Below are positions 10,401 to 16,577 of a DNA stretch of 16,577 nt, one piece after another. The stretch is from assembly GCA_028565635.1 (NCBI GenBank), contig JAOXYB010023380.1:1-16577 (forward strand). The letters run 5' to 3'. A model generated the notes under the pieces. The model was not told the origin of the DNA, searched no databases, and saw only the letters and a program-made list of their open reading frames with translations. A program made the position numbers and the translations under genes. The DNA comes from Phoronis ovalis. Its lineage: Eukaryota > Phoronida > Phoronidae. Each line of letters begins with the position of its first letter. Position 1 is the stretch's first letter.

Positions 10401-13195
10401 GTGCAGTCATCAGATAAACATTTCTGTTTTATACCTCATGGCTATGTCTTGCCCCAACCTCAAACTGGATTTGGGGCTGTGCACAAAAGCAAGCATTCAT
10501 TGGTAGTTTCCTGACTATATTAGTTATCTAAGGATTATTTATTGCACACATTACTTTAAATATATGAATTTAAATGTTGATTCAAATAAGTGCAAAACTT
10601 TTCAATATGATATAGTATCGGAGGGTACCTTGCTTGCTGTTCTAATTCTTCCTCAACTTGGGCCTCCAATAACTCATGCTTGTTTAGTTCCTCAATTCTA
10701 GCTACATCAGCTTCTCTTTCTTCCTCAGCAGCTACTGCTCGTCTCTAAAATAGTATATCAAAAATATAACATTTTGTTTTTGCAAAGGATAAACACATTT
10801 AAAAGCTTTCCAAAGAAATAGGTAACTTTGAAATTCAGTACAAAATAATAATCTGCATCCAGACAGTTACAATAGCTCTCAAATTTGCAAATACCTTCTG
10901 GCATATGATACAATCCTAAACTGAGGCCAAGAACTTACATATCCTTTTCAAAGTCACAGCTTGTAAAAACACGTGTATGACTACAACATACACTCCCATT
11001 GGTGAAGGTGGTGAACGGGTAGTTCAGCATGCTATTGTTGCATGCATTTTTATCTGTGTGGCTATTACATTGAAAAGCCCATTTTTATTAATAAAAATTT
11101 ATGAAACCGGAGTTAACAGAAATTAAGGATCTGACATAATAATAAAAAACAAATGTAGGTGCAAACTACCAGTATTTCTTCTTTCAAAATTATCTTTTAT
11201 ATTTAAATACAGAAAGAATTTTTATTCCAAAACAAACCAATAAATACCATTATATCTTTTTCCATTTGTGATTTTAATTCTCCAAATAACTTTCTCTTCT
11301 TCTTATCTTCAGCCTTTTTGATTTCATGAATTTTAGCTAAAAAATGGAAAAAGACGAAATACAAAAGAAACAGTTTGCTGAAATGTAAAGTCAACTTGTA
11401 ATGTAATGTAATATCTGTGATTGCCTAGTATAACTTTCCTCTTTCCTATTAAACCAGATCTTTAGTTGACTAACTTTCAAGACAATTTTAAAAGGTATCA
11501 CTAGGATACACTGCACATCAGCTAGCAAGACAGGTTCTTATCTGGAATTTGATAAATTATTTGCATGTACTATTAGTTGCATAGCAAAACCAACTCAATA
11601 TTTCCCTCATTTCTCATCAATTAATTAATGAATCATTTAGAGAGCTGTGGAATTGAACATTGAAGAAACACTGAAAATTGTGAGAACCACTGGGTTTGCT
11701 TCACTAAGCCACCTACTACATTTATAACACATTATAATCGGTTGTTACACTGGTGAATGCAAACAGTACCTTGACTGATAGAGTTTTAGAAGTAATTATT
11801 TAAATAAAAATTTGCAAAACAAATTCACCTTGCAACCTATCTAACTCAGCAGCTGCAGTTTTTTTAGCTTGCATCATAAGATCTTGTTTTGCTCTATTTT
11901 CTGCTTCAAGTCTTTCAGATCTTTAATACAGAAACCGTCATGATATTTTTAGCATTGCACCCAAATGTCATGCACATGTTCATAGCCACTATCACAGTTA
12001 TAGTAAACATGCCTTATTATGGGACATGATTAGAATCACAACTAACATTCCAAATACTCCATCAAATGTCAACATCCAAACAAAACAAAATCAAGAAAAT
12101 CAACAGTCATATTTTGATGACGTGCGAATAGTAATGGCCGTTAAATATTGCAAATATTCAATTTTTAGCTGTAGTTAACAATACAAAACACTTTAGGGAG
12201 TCTTTTTTTAAACAAAAGTTATCAAAAATTTAAGTTTTATTAAATATGTAATTCTTTTTGTCAAATTTATTGAATATCTAATGCAAGTGAATCCATCTGT
12301 TGCAGAAACATGCAGTCTTTACGTGTATTACTATTGAATATTATTTAATATATGAATTATTCTGATGCTGTTGTAACCATATGTGATGTCTGGAAACACA
12401 AAAAAGAATGATATAAAATTTAAATATGTCTATTGCATTATATTGAATAACCTACTGCTGATTTGCCACGTAACTCATACAAGCTGTATAGACCTGCTAT
12501 TCAAATTCTGTGATCTCACAAAGAATCAGGCATCAGTGTTAACAGTAGCTATAACAAAAAGTCTGGGATTTATTAGATATGTTATTTACCTTGATATCAG
12601 CTTCTGCTTTGCAATTTGGAACATTCTGCTGGTATACGCTTGACTTCTTGAAGTCACACTATTTAATTCTTCCTCTGAGAATGTGATGGTGACACGAGGA
12701 ATTTCATAATCCAGAATGCACAGAAAATGCTAAAACACAGAAAACAATCATTTATAAACTTTTTATACCTGACAAATTATTGATACTATTATAGCATATG
12801 ACAAACAGTTAATCTAAATATCCTAAAAATATTTTTACAATTAACATACCAGCAGAAGAACTTAAACAATAACCGAATGCATTTGGAAGCATACCCAAAT
12901 ACCTTTAAAGTCACTCGAATTGTAACAATATATGGATCCATAATCAACGCTTAAAACTTAATTCTCTAAAATGTTCTTACTTGTGTAAAAAAGAATATTT
13001 CTTAAAGTCAAGAGTACTAACAGAAGCAAACACTCATACATTCTTATTTACTTACATTGGGACAGCAAAGTCTTAACAGGTTGATTGACTTTCCGCAGGT
13101 GTATATATCATTAGCGAGATCAGCCAGAAATAAAGGTACACTTTCTGTAGCATTCTGAGAGGTCAAAACATAACCTTCAGTCCAGTAATGTTTAT
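1377..13195 (-). CDS. TUBGCP6: Gamma-tubulin complex component 6, C-terminal 1225 residues (15 exons, 5' end outside window)
   Basis: GCP6 is a subunit of the gamma-tubulin ring complex, which nucleates microtubules at centrosomes. The coding join, in minus-strand order, is 13195-13056, 12729-12590, 11920-11829, 11336-11248, 10744-10629, 10361-10184, 9659-7967, 6861-6769, 6171-6012, 5523-5382, 5026-4870, 4583-4413, 3985-3769, 3410-3211 and 1468-1377. These total 3680 nt: two bases of a split codon, then 1226 codons including TGA. All introns are GT-AG and all phases agree. Residue numbers used in this annotation count from the first complete codon. Residues 1 to about 60 end GRIP1, about 60-885 are the long insertion typical of GCP6, and about 886-1225 are GRIP2. 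Diagnostic stretches include INLLRLCCPN, VDWPLNIVIT, HEMQHFVKVMQGYIANQ and GYQPHLQELLLRLNFNEYY. The long insertion with GHSSD-type repeats separates GCP6 from GCP2-GCP5. Roughly the first third of the protein lies beyond 16577. Confidence 0.95.
1593..1652. repeat. Two diverged tandem copies of about 30 bp
   Basis: CAGCCCTTTTCCTGAACTAA and the following AAAGGAAAAA are echoed by TACCCCTTTCCTGGAGTGAA and AAGGCAAAAA. The block sits in a locally GC-richer patch (about 1530-1680) just outside the main repeat array and may mark the edge of an old inserted element. Confidence 0.5.
1701..3110. repeat. Intronic array of about eight diverged 80-90 bp cores with spacer blocks
   Basis: A core running from AGGTCAAAATTATACCTG through TTTGACCTGTATTTACCCTG, GAATATGAAGCTGATTGG and ATAAAAACTGAAGCTGTTAT recurs near 1702-1790, 1822-1906, 2086-2160, 2163-2250, 2296-2390, 2551-2620, 2678-2755 and 2966-3056. 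Between some cores lies a longer spacer of about 160-200 bp sharing CATTTTAAAATRTCACCTAG and GACCTTCATGAATC-like stretches (about 1906-2080, 2400-2550, 2757-2962). Elsewhere the spacer is only about 50 bp, or absent. All copies have the same orientation. The array looks like an old, rearranged minisatellite or tandemly grown mobile-element fragment. Confidence 0.8.
3211..3410 (-). CDS. TUBGCP6: TUBGCP6 exon: GRIP2 C-terminal helices
   Basis: The exon encodes residues 1130-1195 plus one base. CLLNKKAAPLMKVITDIFSL and ILKFRTQLLSSAW match the conserved LLTEKAAPVM and LVLKFRSQLIS blocks of GCP6, and it closes with TFKEYSAFLFK. The acceptor ends TTTTTTCAG before 3410, and the donor GTATGT starts at 3210, opening the longest complete intron of the window. 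Confidence 0.96.
3769..3985 (-). CDS. TUBGCP6: TUBGCP6 exon: GRIP2 core (HEMQHFVKVMQGYIANQ)
   Basis: The exon encodes residues 1058-1128, with Ala1057 and Arg1129 split. FRQLQLYRHEMQHFVKVMQG and YIANQIIHVTWKEF are almost the same as in vertebrate GCP6, and HAEYLNRAIF is the conserved GCP motif near the end of the domain. One difference is a slightly longer loop (LTNNVHSLDDLHHR) before that motif. The acceptor ends TTGCAG before 3985 and the donor is GTGATT from 3768, a weak but usable site. Confidence 0.97.
4413..4583 (-). CDS. TUBGCP6: TUBGCP6 exon: GRIP2 core (CLELRYKVDWPLNIVITD)
   Basis: The exon encodes residues 1001-1056. The stretch CLELRYKVDWPLNIVITDNC followed by KYGKVFSFMLQLRRIVWVL is the most conserved block of GRIP2 in all GCP proteins (Tyr-x-Val-x-Trp-Pro-Leu) and belongs to the part that contacts gamma-tubulin. 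The acceptor ends TTTTCAG before 4583 and the donor is GTAAGT from 4412. The exon finishes in LKDVVYRLKRS. Confidence 0.97.
4751..4764. repeat. Perfect 14-bp palindrome
   Basis: TGCATCATGATGCA reads the same on both strands. Its central 10 bases (CATCATGATG) also occur about 75 bp away, near 4674-4683. It lies in the intron between the 5026-4870 and 4583-4413 exons. No function is implied by the sequence alone. Confidence 0.5.
4870..5026 (-). CDS. TUBGCP6: TUBGCP6 exon: GRIP2 segment (LNPAFLNSVLSRAVQSS)
   Basis: The exon encodes residues 948-999 and the first base of Ala1000. LNPAFLNSVLSRAVQSS and LSFALKFMPDVF line up with the LNPLVLNSVLSKALQ and LSLALKYLPEVF blocks of human GCP6. The acceptor is TTGCAG before 5026, preceded by a T-rich tract, and the donor is GTGAGT from 4869. 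The frame starts at phase 0, matching the previous exon. Confidence 0.95.
5382..5523 (-). CDS. TUBGCP6: TUBGCP6 exon: GRIP2 helices (LVNK ... FLLMQDGEYSQMLSD)
   Basis: The exon encodes residues 901-947. LVNKCIVNYF and EALRKFLLMQDGEYSQMLSD are signatures of the GCP C-terminal (Spc97/Spc98) family: the F-L-L-M-x-D-G-E block is shared across GCP proteins. The acceptor ends TTTTCAG before 5523. A second AG two bases further on would break the frame, so 5523 was chosen. The donor is GTACAT from 5381 and the exon ends at phase 0 after LFEK. Confidence 0.95.
6012..6171 (-). CDS. TUBGCP6: TUBGCP6 exon: entry to GRIP2 domain
   Basis: The exon encodes residues 848-899 and two bases of Gln900. It begins EPPAPDLTAQIVLDPITG, a proline-rich linker, and ends LPILMKKSLTSPLLAQ, the conserved start of the GCP6 C-terminal domain (human form LPVLMKRSITAPLAA). 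The acceptor ends TTCAAG before 6171 and the donor is GTAAGT from 6011. Confidence 0.94.
6769..6861 (-). CDS. TUBGCP6: TUBGCP6 exon: acidic linker before GRIP2
   Basis: The exon encodes residues 817-846, with Gly816 and Tyr847 split. It reads EEIDGDGDLCTAWPVEDVEP and YRDNYDVI. The EPYRDNYDV stretch corresponds in position and character to the RYPDSYESMSEPP region of human GCP6, which lies just ahead of the C-terminal domain. The acceptor ends TTTTCAG before 6861, and the donor GTAAGT from 6768 is a perfect consensus. Confidence 0.9.
6862..7966 (-). other. TUBGCP6 intron, 1105 bp, with T/A tracts and a hairpin
   Basis: The second longest complete intron follows the large repeat exon. No coding sequence was seen. 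It holds long T and A runs near 7690-7725 and 7841-7910, and an inverted repeat at 7783-7840. Confidence 0.8.
7783..7840. repeat. Imperfect inverted repeat in intron
   Basis: CTACTCACTATCCAATAT at 7783-7800 pairs with ATATTATGGATAGTGAAATGTAG at 7818-7840, apart from a three-base and a two-base bulge. The loop is 17 bases and T-rich. Flanks on both sides are A-rich in the same direction, so the pairing does not extend. It is a possible small transposon remnant or simply a hairpin. Confidence 0.55.
7967..9659 (-). CDS. TUBGCP6: TUBGCP6 large exon: disordered insertion with WA motifs and about 21-residue repeats
   Basis: A single 1693-nt exon encodes residues 252-815. It starts after a CATAG acceptor at 9661-9660 with VKKQQEIGS, and ends before the donor GTATAA at 7966, giving phase 1 out. 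The first part is Ser/Glu/Asp-rich and probably disordered. Three copies of a Pro-x-Trp-Ala motif lie near residues 373, 433 and 459. From about residue 560 to 790 there are ten or eleven degenerate repeats of about 21 residues, with a core like RPHLKxxxxSHxTKES. Some units have GHSSDES, GHVSEVS or GHSSDSS, which resemble the GHVSDAS core of the 27-residue repeats in human GCP6. In vertebrates this region is reported to be a PLK4 substrate. Whether that holds here is unknown, though the units are rich in Ser and Thr. Confidence 0.95.
8043..8735 (-). repeat. Coding tandem repeat domain, about 21 residues per unit
   Basis: Inside the large exon the encoded protein repeats with a period of 20-23 residues. 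Cores end in ...IES, TKES, SKES, TKES, AKES, SDES, SEVS, TKES, TKES and SDSS. The gap between the eighth and ninth cores is 42 residues, twice the period, and the stretch around RRRPRKQPALIE there looks like a decayed unit. Most units carry a basic residue plus Pro/His-Leu/Ile-Lys about ten residues before the Ser core. The copies are diverged in nucleotide sequence, so the array is old. The vertebrate counterpart has a 27-residue unit. Confidence 0.85.
9015..9296 (-). repeat. Three copies of a Leu/Ile-Pro-x-Trp-Ala motif
   Basis: LPKWAREG (9296-9273), LPSWAKEG (9116-9093) and IPNWAKTA (9038-9015) share the pattern [LI]-P-x-W-A-[RK]-x-[AG]-[LM]. Each is preceded by an acidic residue or Ser/Asn. 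They lie in otherwise low-complexity, probably disordered sequence, which is typical of short linear binding motifs. I do not know a described function for them in GCP6. Confidence 0.8.
10184..10361 (-). CDS. TUBGCP6: TUBGCP6 exon: conserved YYAKLSEAAAYREQRALWR helix
   Basis: This exon encodes residues 193-251, with Arg192 split at its start. The stretch EYYAKLSEAAAYREQRALWR followed by RRHKLDVERL matches a well conserved segment of vertebrate GCP6, in which a Tyr-x-Lys-Leu-Ser motif is followed by Arg-Arg-Glu-Gln-x-Ala-Leu-Trp. It is therefore the best anchor in the linker. The exon ends in an acidic, Gln-rich tail (QQKDDNE). The acceptor ends TTTTCAG before 10361 and the donor is GTATTT from 10183. 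Confidence 0.94.
10629..10744 (-). CDS. TUBGCP6: TUBGCP6 exon: charged helical linker (3)
   Basis: The exon encodes residues 154-191 plus AG of a split Arg. It runs RRAVAAEEEREADVARIEEL and then EAQVEEELEQQA, with acidic and basic residues in a heptad-like spacing that suits a coiled coil. The acceptor ends TTTTAG before 10744 and the donor is GTACCC from 10628. It joins in phase to the next exon to give QQAREELVEYYAKLS, a continuous helix. Confidence 0.9.
11248..11336 (-). CDS. TUBGCP6: TUBGCP6 exon: charged helical linker (2)
   Basis: The exon encodes residues 125-153, including HEIKKAEDKKKRKLFGELK and MEKDIM, again highly charged and helix-like. The acceptor is TTTTAG just before 11336. 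The donor, GTATTT from 11247, is weaker than the consensus. The frame stays open into both introns, so the ends rest on the splice signals and phases: two bases in completing Ala124, and phase 0 out. Sequence conservation is low in this linker even among vertebrates, so homology adds less support than elsewhere. Confidence 0.83.
11829..11920 (-). CDS. TUBGCP6: TUBGCP6 exon: charged helical linker (1)
   Basis: This short exon encodes residues 94-123, with Arg93 and Ala124 split across its two junctions. It reads SERLEAENRAKQDLMMQAKK and then AAAELDRLQ. Glu, Lys, Arg, Gln and Ala dominate and there is no proline, which suggests a helix that is part of a coiled coil. The acceptor ends TTAAAG before 11920 and the donor is GTGAAT from 11828. 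The exon was too short to stand out as an open frame. It was placed by phase (AG|A in, G|CT out) and by similarity to the Arg/Glu-rich linker of vertebrate GCP6. Confidence 0.88.
12590..12729 (-). CDS. TUBGCP6: TUBGCP6 exon: GRIP1 boundary and start of the insertion
   Basis: This exon encodes residues 47-92 plus two bases. It opens with HFLCILDYEIPRVTITFSEE, which continues the conserved LCCP-x-H-x-LC block from the previous exon and leads into an acidic helix (FSEEELNSV). The acceptor ends TTTTAG before 12729 and the donor is GTAAAT from 12589. It starts at phase 0 and leaves AG for the next exon. An open frame on the opposite strand overlaps this exon and is only its shadow. Confidence 0.93.
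13056..13195 (-). CDS. TUBGCP6: TUBGCP6 exon: end of GRIP1 domain
   Basis: This is the first exon visible, encoding residues 1-46. It reads HYWTEGYVLTSQNATESVPL and ends in INLLRLCCPN, a strongly conserved end-of-GRIP1 segment of GCP6 in animals. The acceptor is a pyrimidine-rich tract ending TGCAG just before 13195, and the donor is GTAAGT from 13055. The exon starts with the last two bases of a split codon (probably Asp, if the missing upstream exon ends in G) and ends at phase 0. I could not find the preceding exon, expected to encode a conserved GEFMI-like segment, anywhere between 13196 and 16577. Confidence 0.93.
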
Positions 13196-13520
13196 CTGCA
13201 GGAAACAACATCAAATAAAAGTAATCTCTAGTATTCACTAACAGAAACATACTGCAGTAGTACCAGGTTGCTTTAGCTTTGCTTGAATTACCTCTTACAT
13301 AATGACTTGCATAATAATTTTTACTTTCCACACACAGTATCTATACAAATAAAAGGAAGTTTCCCAACTTTGAAGGCCGGTACTGGCTACACCCGTGAGC
13401 GGGCCCTCTTGAGGTTTTGCATACGCATTAGTTGTATAGTTTTATTGTGTCACTGGGCTATTGACTTGGTCATGTTGCTCATTCCATCCAGCCTAAATCT
13501 TTTATGCAATTTCATGCTTT

Positions 13521-13568
13521 GAGAGTATACTGACATTCTTCTCTGAGAATATACCGACATTCTTCTTT
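13521..13568. repeat. 24-bp tandem duplication, two copies
   Basis: GAGAGTATACTGACATTCTT followed by CTCT at 13521-13544 is repeated as GAGAATATACCGACATTCTT followed by CTTT at 13545-13568, with three differences. It is a recent-looking small tandem duplication in the intron. Confidence 0.8.
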
Positions 13569-14820
13569 GCATTGTGGTACTAGACACACTTAATTATGTG
13601 CAATTACCTCCAAATTAATCTTAGCATTTAGGTCATCTTCATGGTGAATTTGTAACGTGTCAGACTATCTATAGCAATGAATGAAAAGATCCCAGGGACA
13701 CGATATTAAAAGTAAGTGTGACAGTTTGTTATATATGTGTACATTTATGTGATATATGTTGGTTCATAGCATGATGATCAATGTGTGTCAGTCTATAATG
13801 GTTAGAGATATAATAATAAGAATAGTGTAAGAGTCACCAGAGAAATGTTACAAAGTAAATACTTGAAGTACCATATAACTGCTTATTTTCTGTTTCTTTT
13901 TAAAAAAATTTAATTTTTTTTACATTTCTTTCTTTACTCAACCTCCAGCAAACAAAAACCAGAGCTCACAACTTGTTTTTTACTCCCTTATCAAAGAACC
14001 TTCTTTAAACACTACGGGCCCTGCAGTTAAAACCACAGGTTAGAAGGAGCCTTTCTGCAGTCGCTCAAGTGAACAGGTCAAACTTGACTACATCGATTGA
14101 CATTTTAATACCTGGGGTCTAGTCTAGTGCTGTGTGTCTTCAAACTGACAGAAAAAGACACAGGTTTCAAGGAGACACCTGACGGCCTTTTGTCAGTACA
14201 TATAACCACAAGTGAGGACAACAAAACCAGAAACGTTGTATACAATGTTGACCTGCTGTAGATTTTTCATTGAAATAGGTTTGTATGTTGCAAATATCAC
14301 TGTTTTTAAATTTTATCCTTTCCTTAGGTATACAAAAACCATCCTACATTTTTTTTATCCAACACTTGCCTATATAATCCTACTAGCTTCAATGTATTTT
14401 AGTTATCAAATAATCATAAATGTTAAATTAAAGACCAATCAGTTGAACAATGATTTTGCCATATTCATGGTGCTTGTAATAATTATAACAGTTGAGACAT
14501 ATGTAAAGTGTCAAGTTTAAGGTTTTTACATATCTATCACTTCTTCACTTGCTCTGAGTAATGACAGACTGCTCCCCATGGCATGTATTGTGTTTAACAT
14601 TGAGAGTATTTTGATCGCATGAAGAAGCTTGCATACTCCAGTGATATAGATATGCAGGATTCTTTACTTTAAGGTGAGCCATAACCCAGGGTCAACCACC
14701 TGAAAAATATTTTGTCTGCGGGACACCTAGCATCGCTTTCTAATATTTGAACAAGCCTTTTAAATATACTTGCTTTCCTAGTTTACCACCTTCCAAGTAT
14801 CTGCATGCTAAACATATTTC

Positions 14821-15070
14821 ACTTGCAAAATTGTTTTGAACATTATTAATAATTTCAGAAGTGTTCACTATCTTATACCAAGACTGTTTTCTTTATGCCA
14901 CTTGATCATAACTTGTTAAATCACTAACAGGTTGTAGTACAGTTATAACTGTATAAGTATCAATATCTTATTGAAAAAAGCCTTGTAAACATTTTTACTT
15001 TGAAATTCCTAGTGCACTGCATTCAAAGTATTGTCATGTTTTAAAATACTATACTTGCAAAATTGTTTTG
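14821..15070. repeat. 18-bp direct repeat, copies 14821-14838 and 15053-15070
   Basis: ACTTGCAAAATTGTTTTG occurs exactly at both places. After each copy similar sequence follows at matching distances (AATTTCAGAAGTGTTCACTATC versus AATTTCCCAACTGTTCAGTA), so a longer, diverged duplication of perhaps 80 bp is likely. Confidence 0.5.
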
Positions 15071-16484
15071 TATAACAATTTCCCAACTGTTCAGTATCCT
15101 GCTGAATAAATGATGAACCTTTATAATTGAATTCTGATGTACTACCAAATTAAAGGTAAGCTAAATTAAAAGAAAACATTTTTTTATTTCAATATATCAT
15201 CAAAAACAGAACATATAAGAAATTAATTCAATAAATCTTCATGAAGCATTAAAATGATACAAAATCTGTCGTATTTTATAAACATAGATTAAAACATCCC
15301 TAAGCTATTTTTTTATGATTAAAATTGTCAACTAATATATCACACATGACATATCATTAAAATATTGTACATTTATGTGTCTGTTAAGAAAATGACTTGC
15401 AATTTAATGTTAGACAACTGACAAAATGAAAAATATTATTTCTAATGTCAAACAAAAGTGCATGATATTTTTAACTATGTTCTTATAAGAAATCATTTTT
15501 CTACCAGAGGATGCAGTACTGTCAGTGTTCTCCCCAAAAACTTATACATGTTCAGGGCACCAATGAACTAAAGTACATAAACCTTCTATTATTTATCAAC
15601 ATTTTATTTCTCCATGTTTGAGGTTTACATAAATAATATCATTGGCCCTGGAACATGTATACACCATTTTATGAGAACACCGACTGTGTATGCCAATACA
15701 GGCACGTTTTCCATATTCACTACTTCCCTGCTCTAATACTTGTTTTGATAAACTACATCCAGTATAGTTTAAGACTGGGTAAAATGAGGTCATAAGATAA
15801 GTTGCCCTGTTTGTGTTTATTTTTTGTTTTTTGGCCACCTGTGATGTTTACATCTAAAGATGATATTTTGAGGTGCAAAATGTTTGTTCAAAGCATTTTG
15901 TTTTTCTTTGGTAGATGGTTCCAGTTTTTTGAGGTATGTGGGTTGTAGGAATTTAAGTTGAGGGATGTATTATGTATATTTGATTTTGTACTGATTTGTT
16001 CTTGAATGTCTACAATAACATGAAAATATCAGCAAACATCTGAATATTGACCTATTTGTCAGTACATAACAAAATTTCACATCATATTCTGAGATTTGCA
16101 CAAAACAAAATAGTTTAAATTCCAAATTGCCTAACTATAAAATGACATTTTTCAACAACAAAAAACAAGTACCATGACCTGTACAGAATATAGTCAGGTA
16201 AAATATTGATTGTACTTGAATATGAACATTCTTGTTTCACAGGTTTTATAACCTATATAGCAGGACACAAGGAAGAGACTTATGGTAAGTTCAAAATAAT
16301 TTTTTTTATTTTTATTTTTTGTTCAGCCGGATAACATTGGTATACATTTTGATTAATCAAACTTCTGACAGCAGTTTATGCTTAATTTAAAGATTCACTG
16401 GCTCTAAAGGTATAACAGTGAAATTTTAGAAATATTTTTGATTTTAAAGCATCAAATACACACTGAAAATATGATACGGTAATT

Positions 16485-16576
16485 ATTCTCAATTCGTACC
16501 ACTCCATTATTCGTACACACACCCTTTTTCAGATTTTATAATTTCTGAAATTCGTACACCCCCATTAATTGAGAAT
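16485..16576. repeat. Short inverted-repeat element with inner hairpin and TTCGTAC repeats
   Basis: ATTCTCAATT (16485-16494) is exactly inverted as AATTGAGAAT (16567-16576). Between them are three TTCGTAC copies, each followed by a C-rich run, and a perfect 7-bp stem at 16527-16550 (TTTCAGA/TCTGAAA, 10-base loop). The window ends one base later, so this may be the first part of a longer element. Confidence 0.55.
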
Positions 16577-16577
16577 T

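Larger units (their letters stand above)
13196..16577 (-). other. Unfinished TUBGCP6 intron running off the window
   Basis: About 3.4 kb of AT-rich sequence upstream of the first visible exon. I searched both strands for the expected preceding GCP6 exon and found none. Open frames of 80-102 codons occur (14212-14520 plus strand, 15838-15596 minus strand), but none resembles a known family or has convincing splice sites. A locally GC-richer patch lies near 13370-13410. Small repeats are listed separately. Confidence 0.7.

Noticed and set aside
13196-13331. Extension of the first visible exon further upstream in the same open frame
   Set aside because: The extra residues do not match GCP6, whereas a good TGCAG acceptor with a pyrimidine tract sits exactly where homology starts.
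13361-13420. tRNA-derived SINE head in the GC-richer patch
   Set aside because: I could not find a convincing A box and B box pair at proper spacing.
14212-14520. 102-codon plus-strand open frame with hydrophobic stretches
   Set aside because: AT-rich sequence easily gives Phe/Ile/Leu-rich translations. There are no conserved motifs and it lies inside an intron.
15596-15838. 80-codon minus-strand open frame as a possible upstream GCP6 exon
   Set aside because: The translation does not resemble any part of GCP6 and its end does not give the phase-1 donor needed to join 13195.

Overview
The window looks like a piece of an invertebrate nuclear genome. It is strongly AT-rich, its genes are split by GT-AG introns, and there is no bacterial-style gene packing. 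A bivalve or other mollusc is my best guess, from the style of the gene and its intronic repeats, but the sequence does not prove the taxon.

One gene dominates. On the minus strand, fifteen consecutive exons between 13195 and 1377 encode the C-terminal 1225 residues of gamma-tubulin complex component 6 (GCP6, TUBGCP6). Every exon boundary is GT-AG, every splice phase matches its neighbour, and the chain ends in a TGA stop at 1379-1377. The 5' exons, which would encode most of the N-terminal GRIP1 domain, are not here. The first intron seen runs off the right edge of the window.

Layout on the minus strand, 5' to 3': unfinished intron (16577-13196); two exons ending the GRIP1 domain; four exons of charged, probably coiled-coil sequence; one 1693-nt exon holding three Pro-x-Trp-Ala motifs and a roughly 21-residue tandem repeat domain; one linker exon; seven exons forming the C-terminal GRIP2 domain that binds gamma-tubulin; then the 3' flank (1376-1), with a candidate poly(A) signal near 336-341. 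In vertebrates GCP6 joins GCP2-GCP5 and gamma-tubulin in the gamma-tubulin ring complex, which nucleates microtubules at centrosomes and other organizing centres.

The non-coding sequence holds several structures. The last intron (3210-1469) carries an array of about eight diverged copies of an 80-90 bp core, with longer spacer blocks between some of them. There are hairpin-like inverted repeats at 710-802, 7783-7840 and 16485-16576 that could be remnants of small transposable elements. I found no second gene, RNA gene, CRISPR array or intact mobile element.
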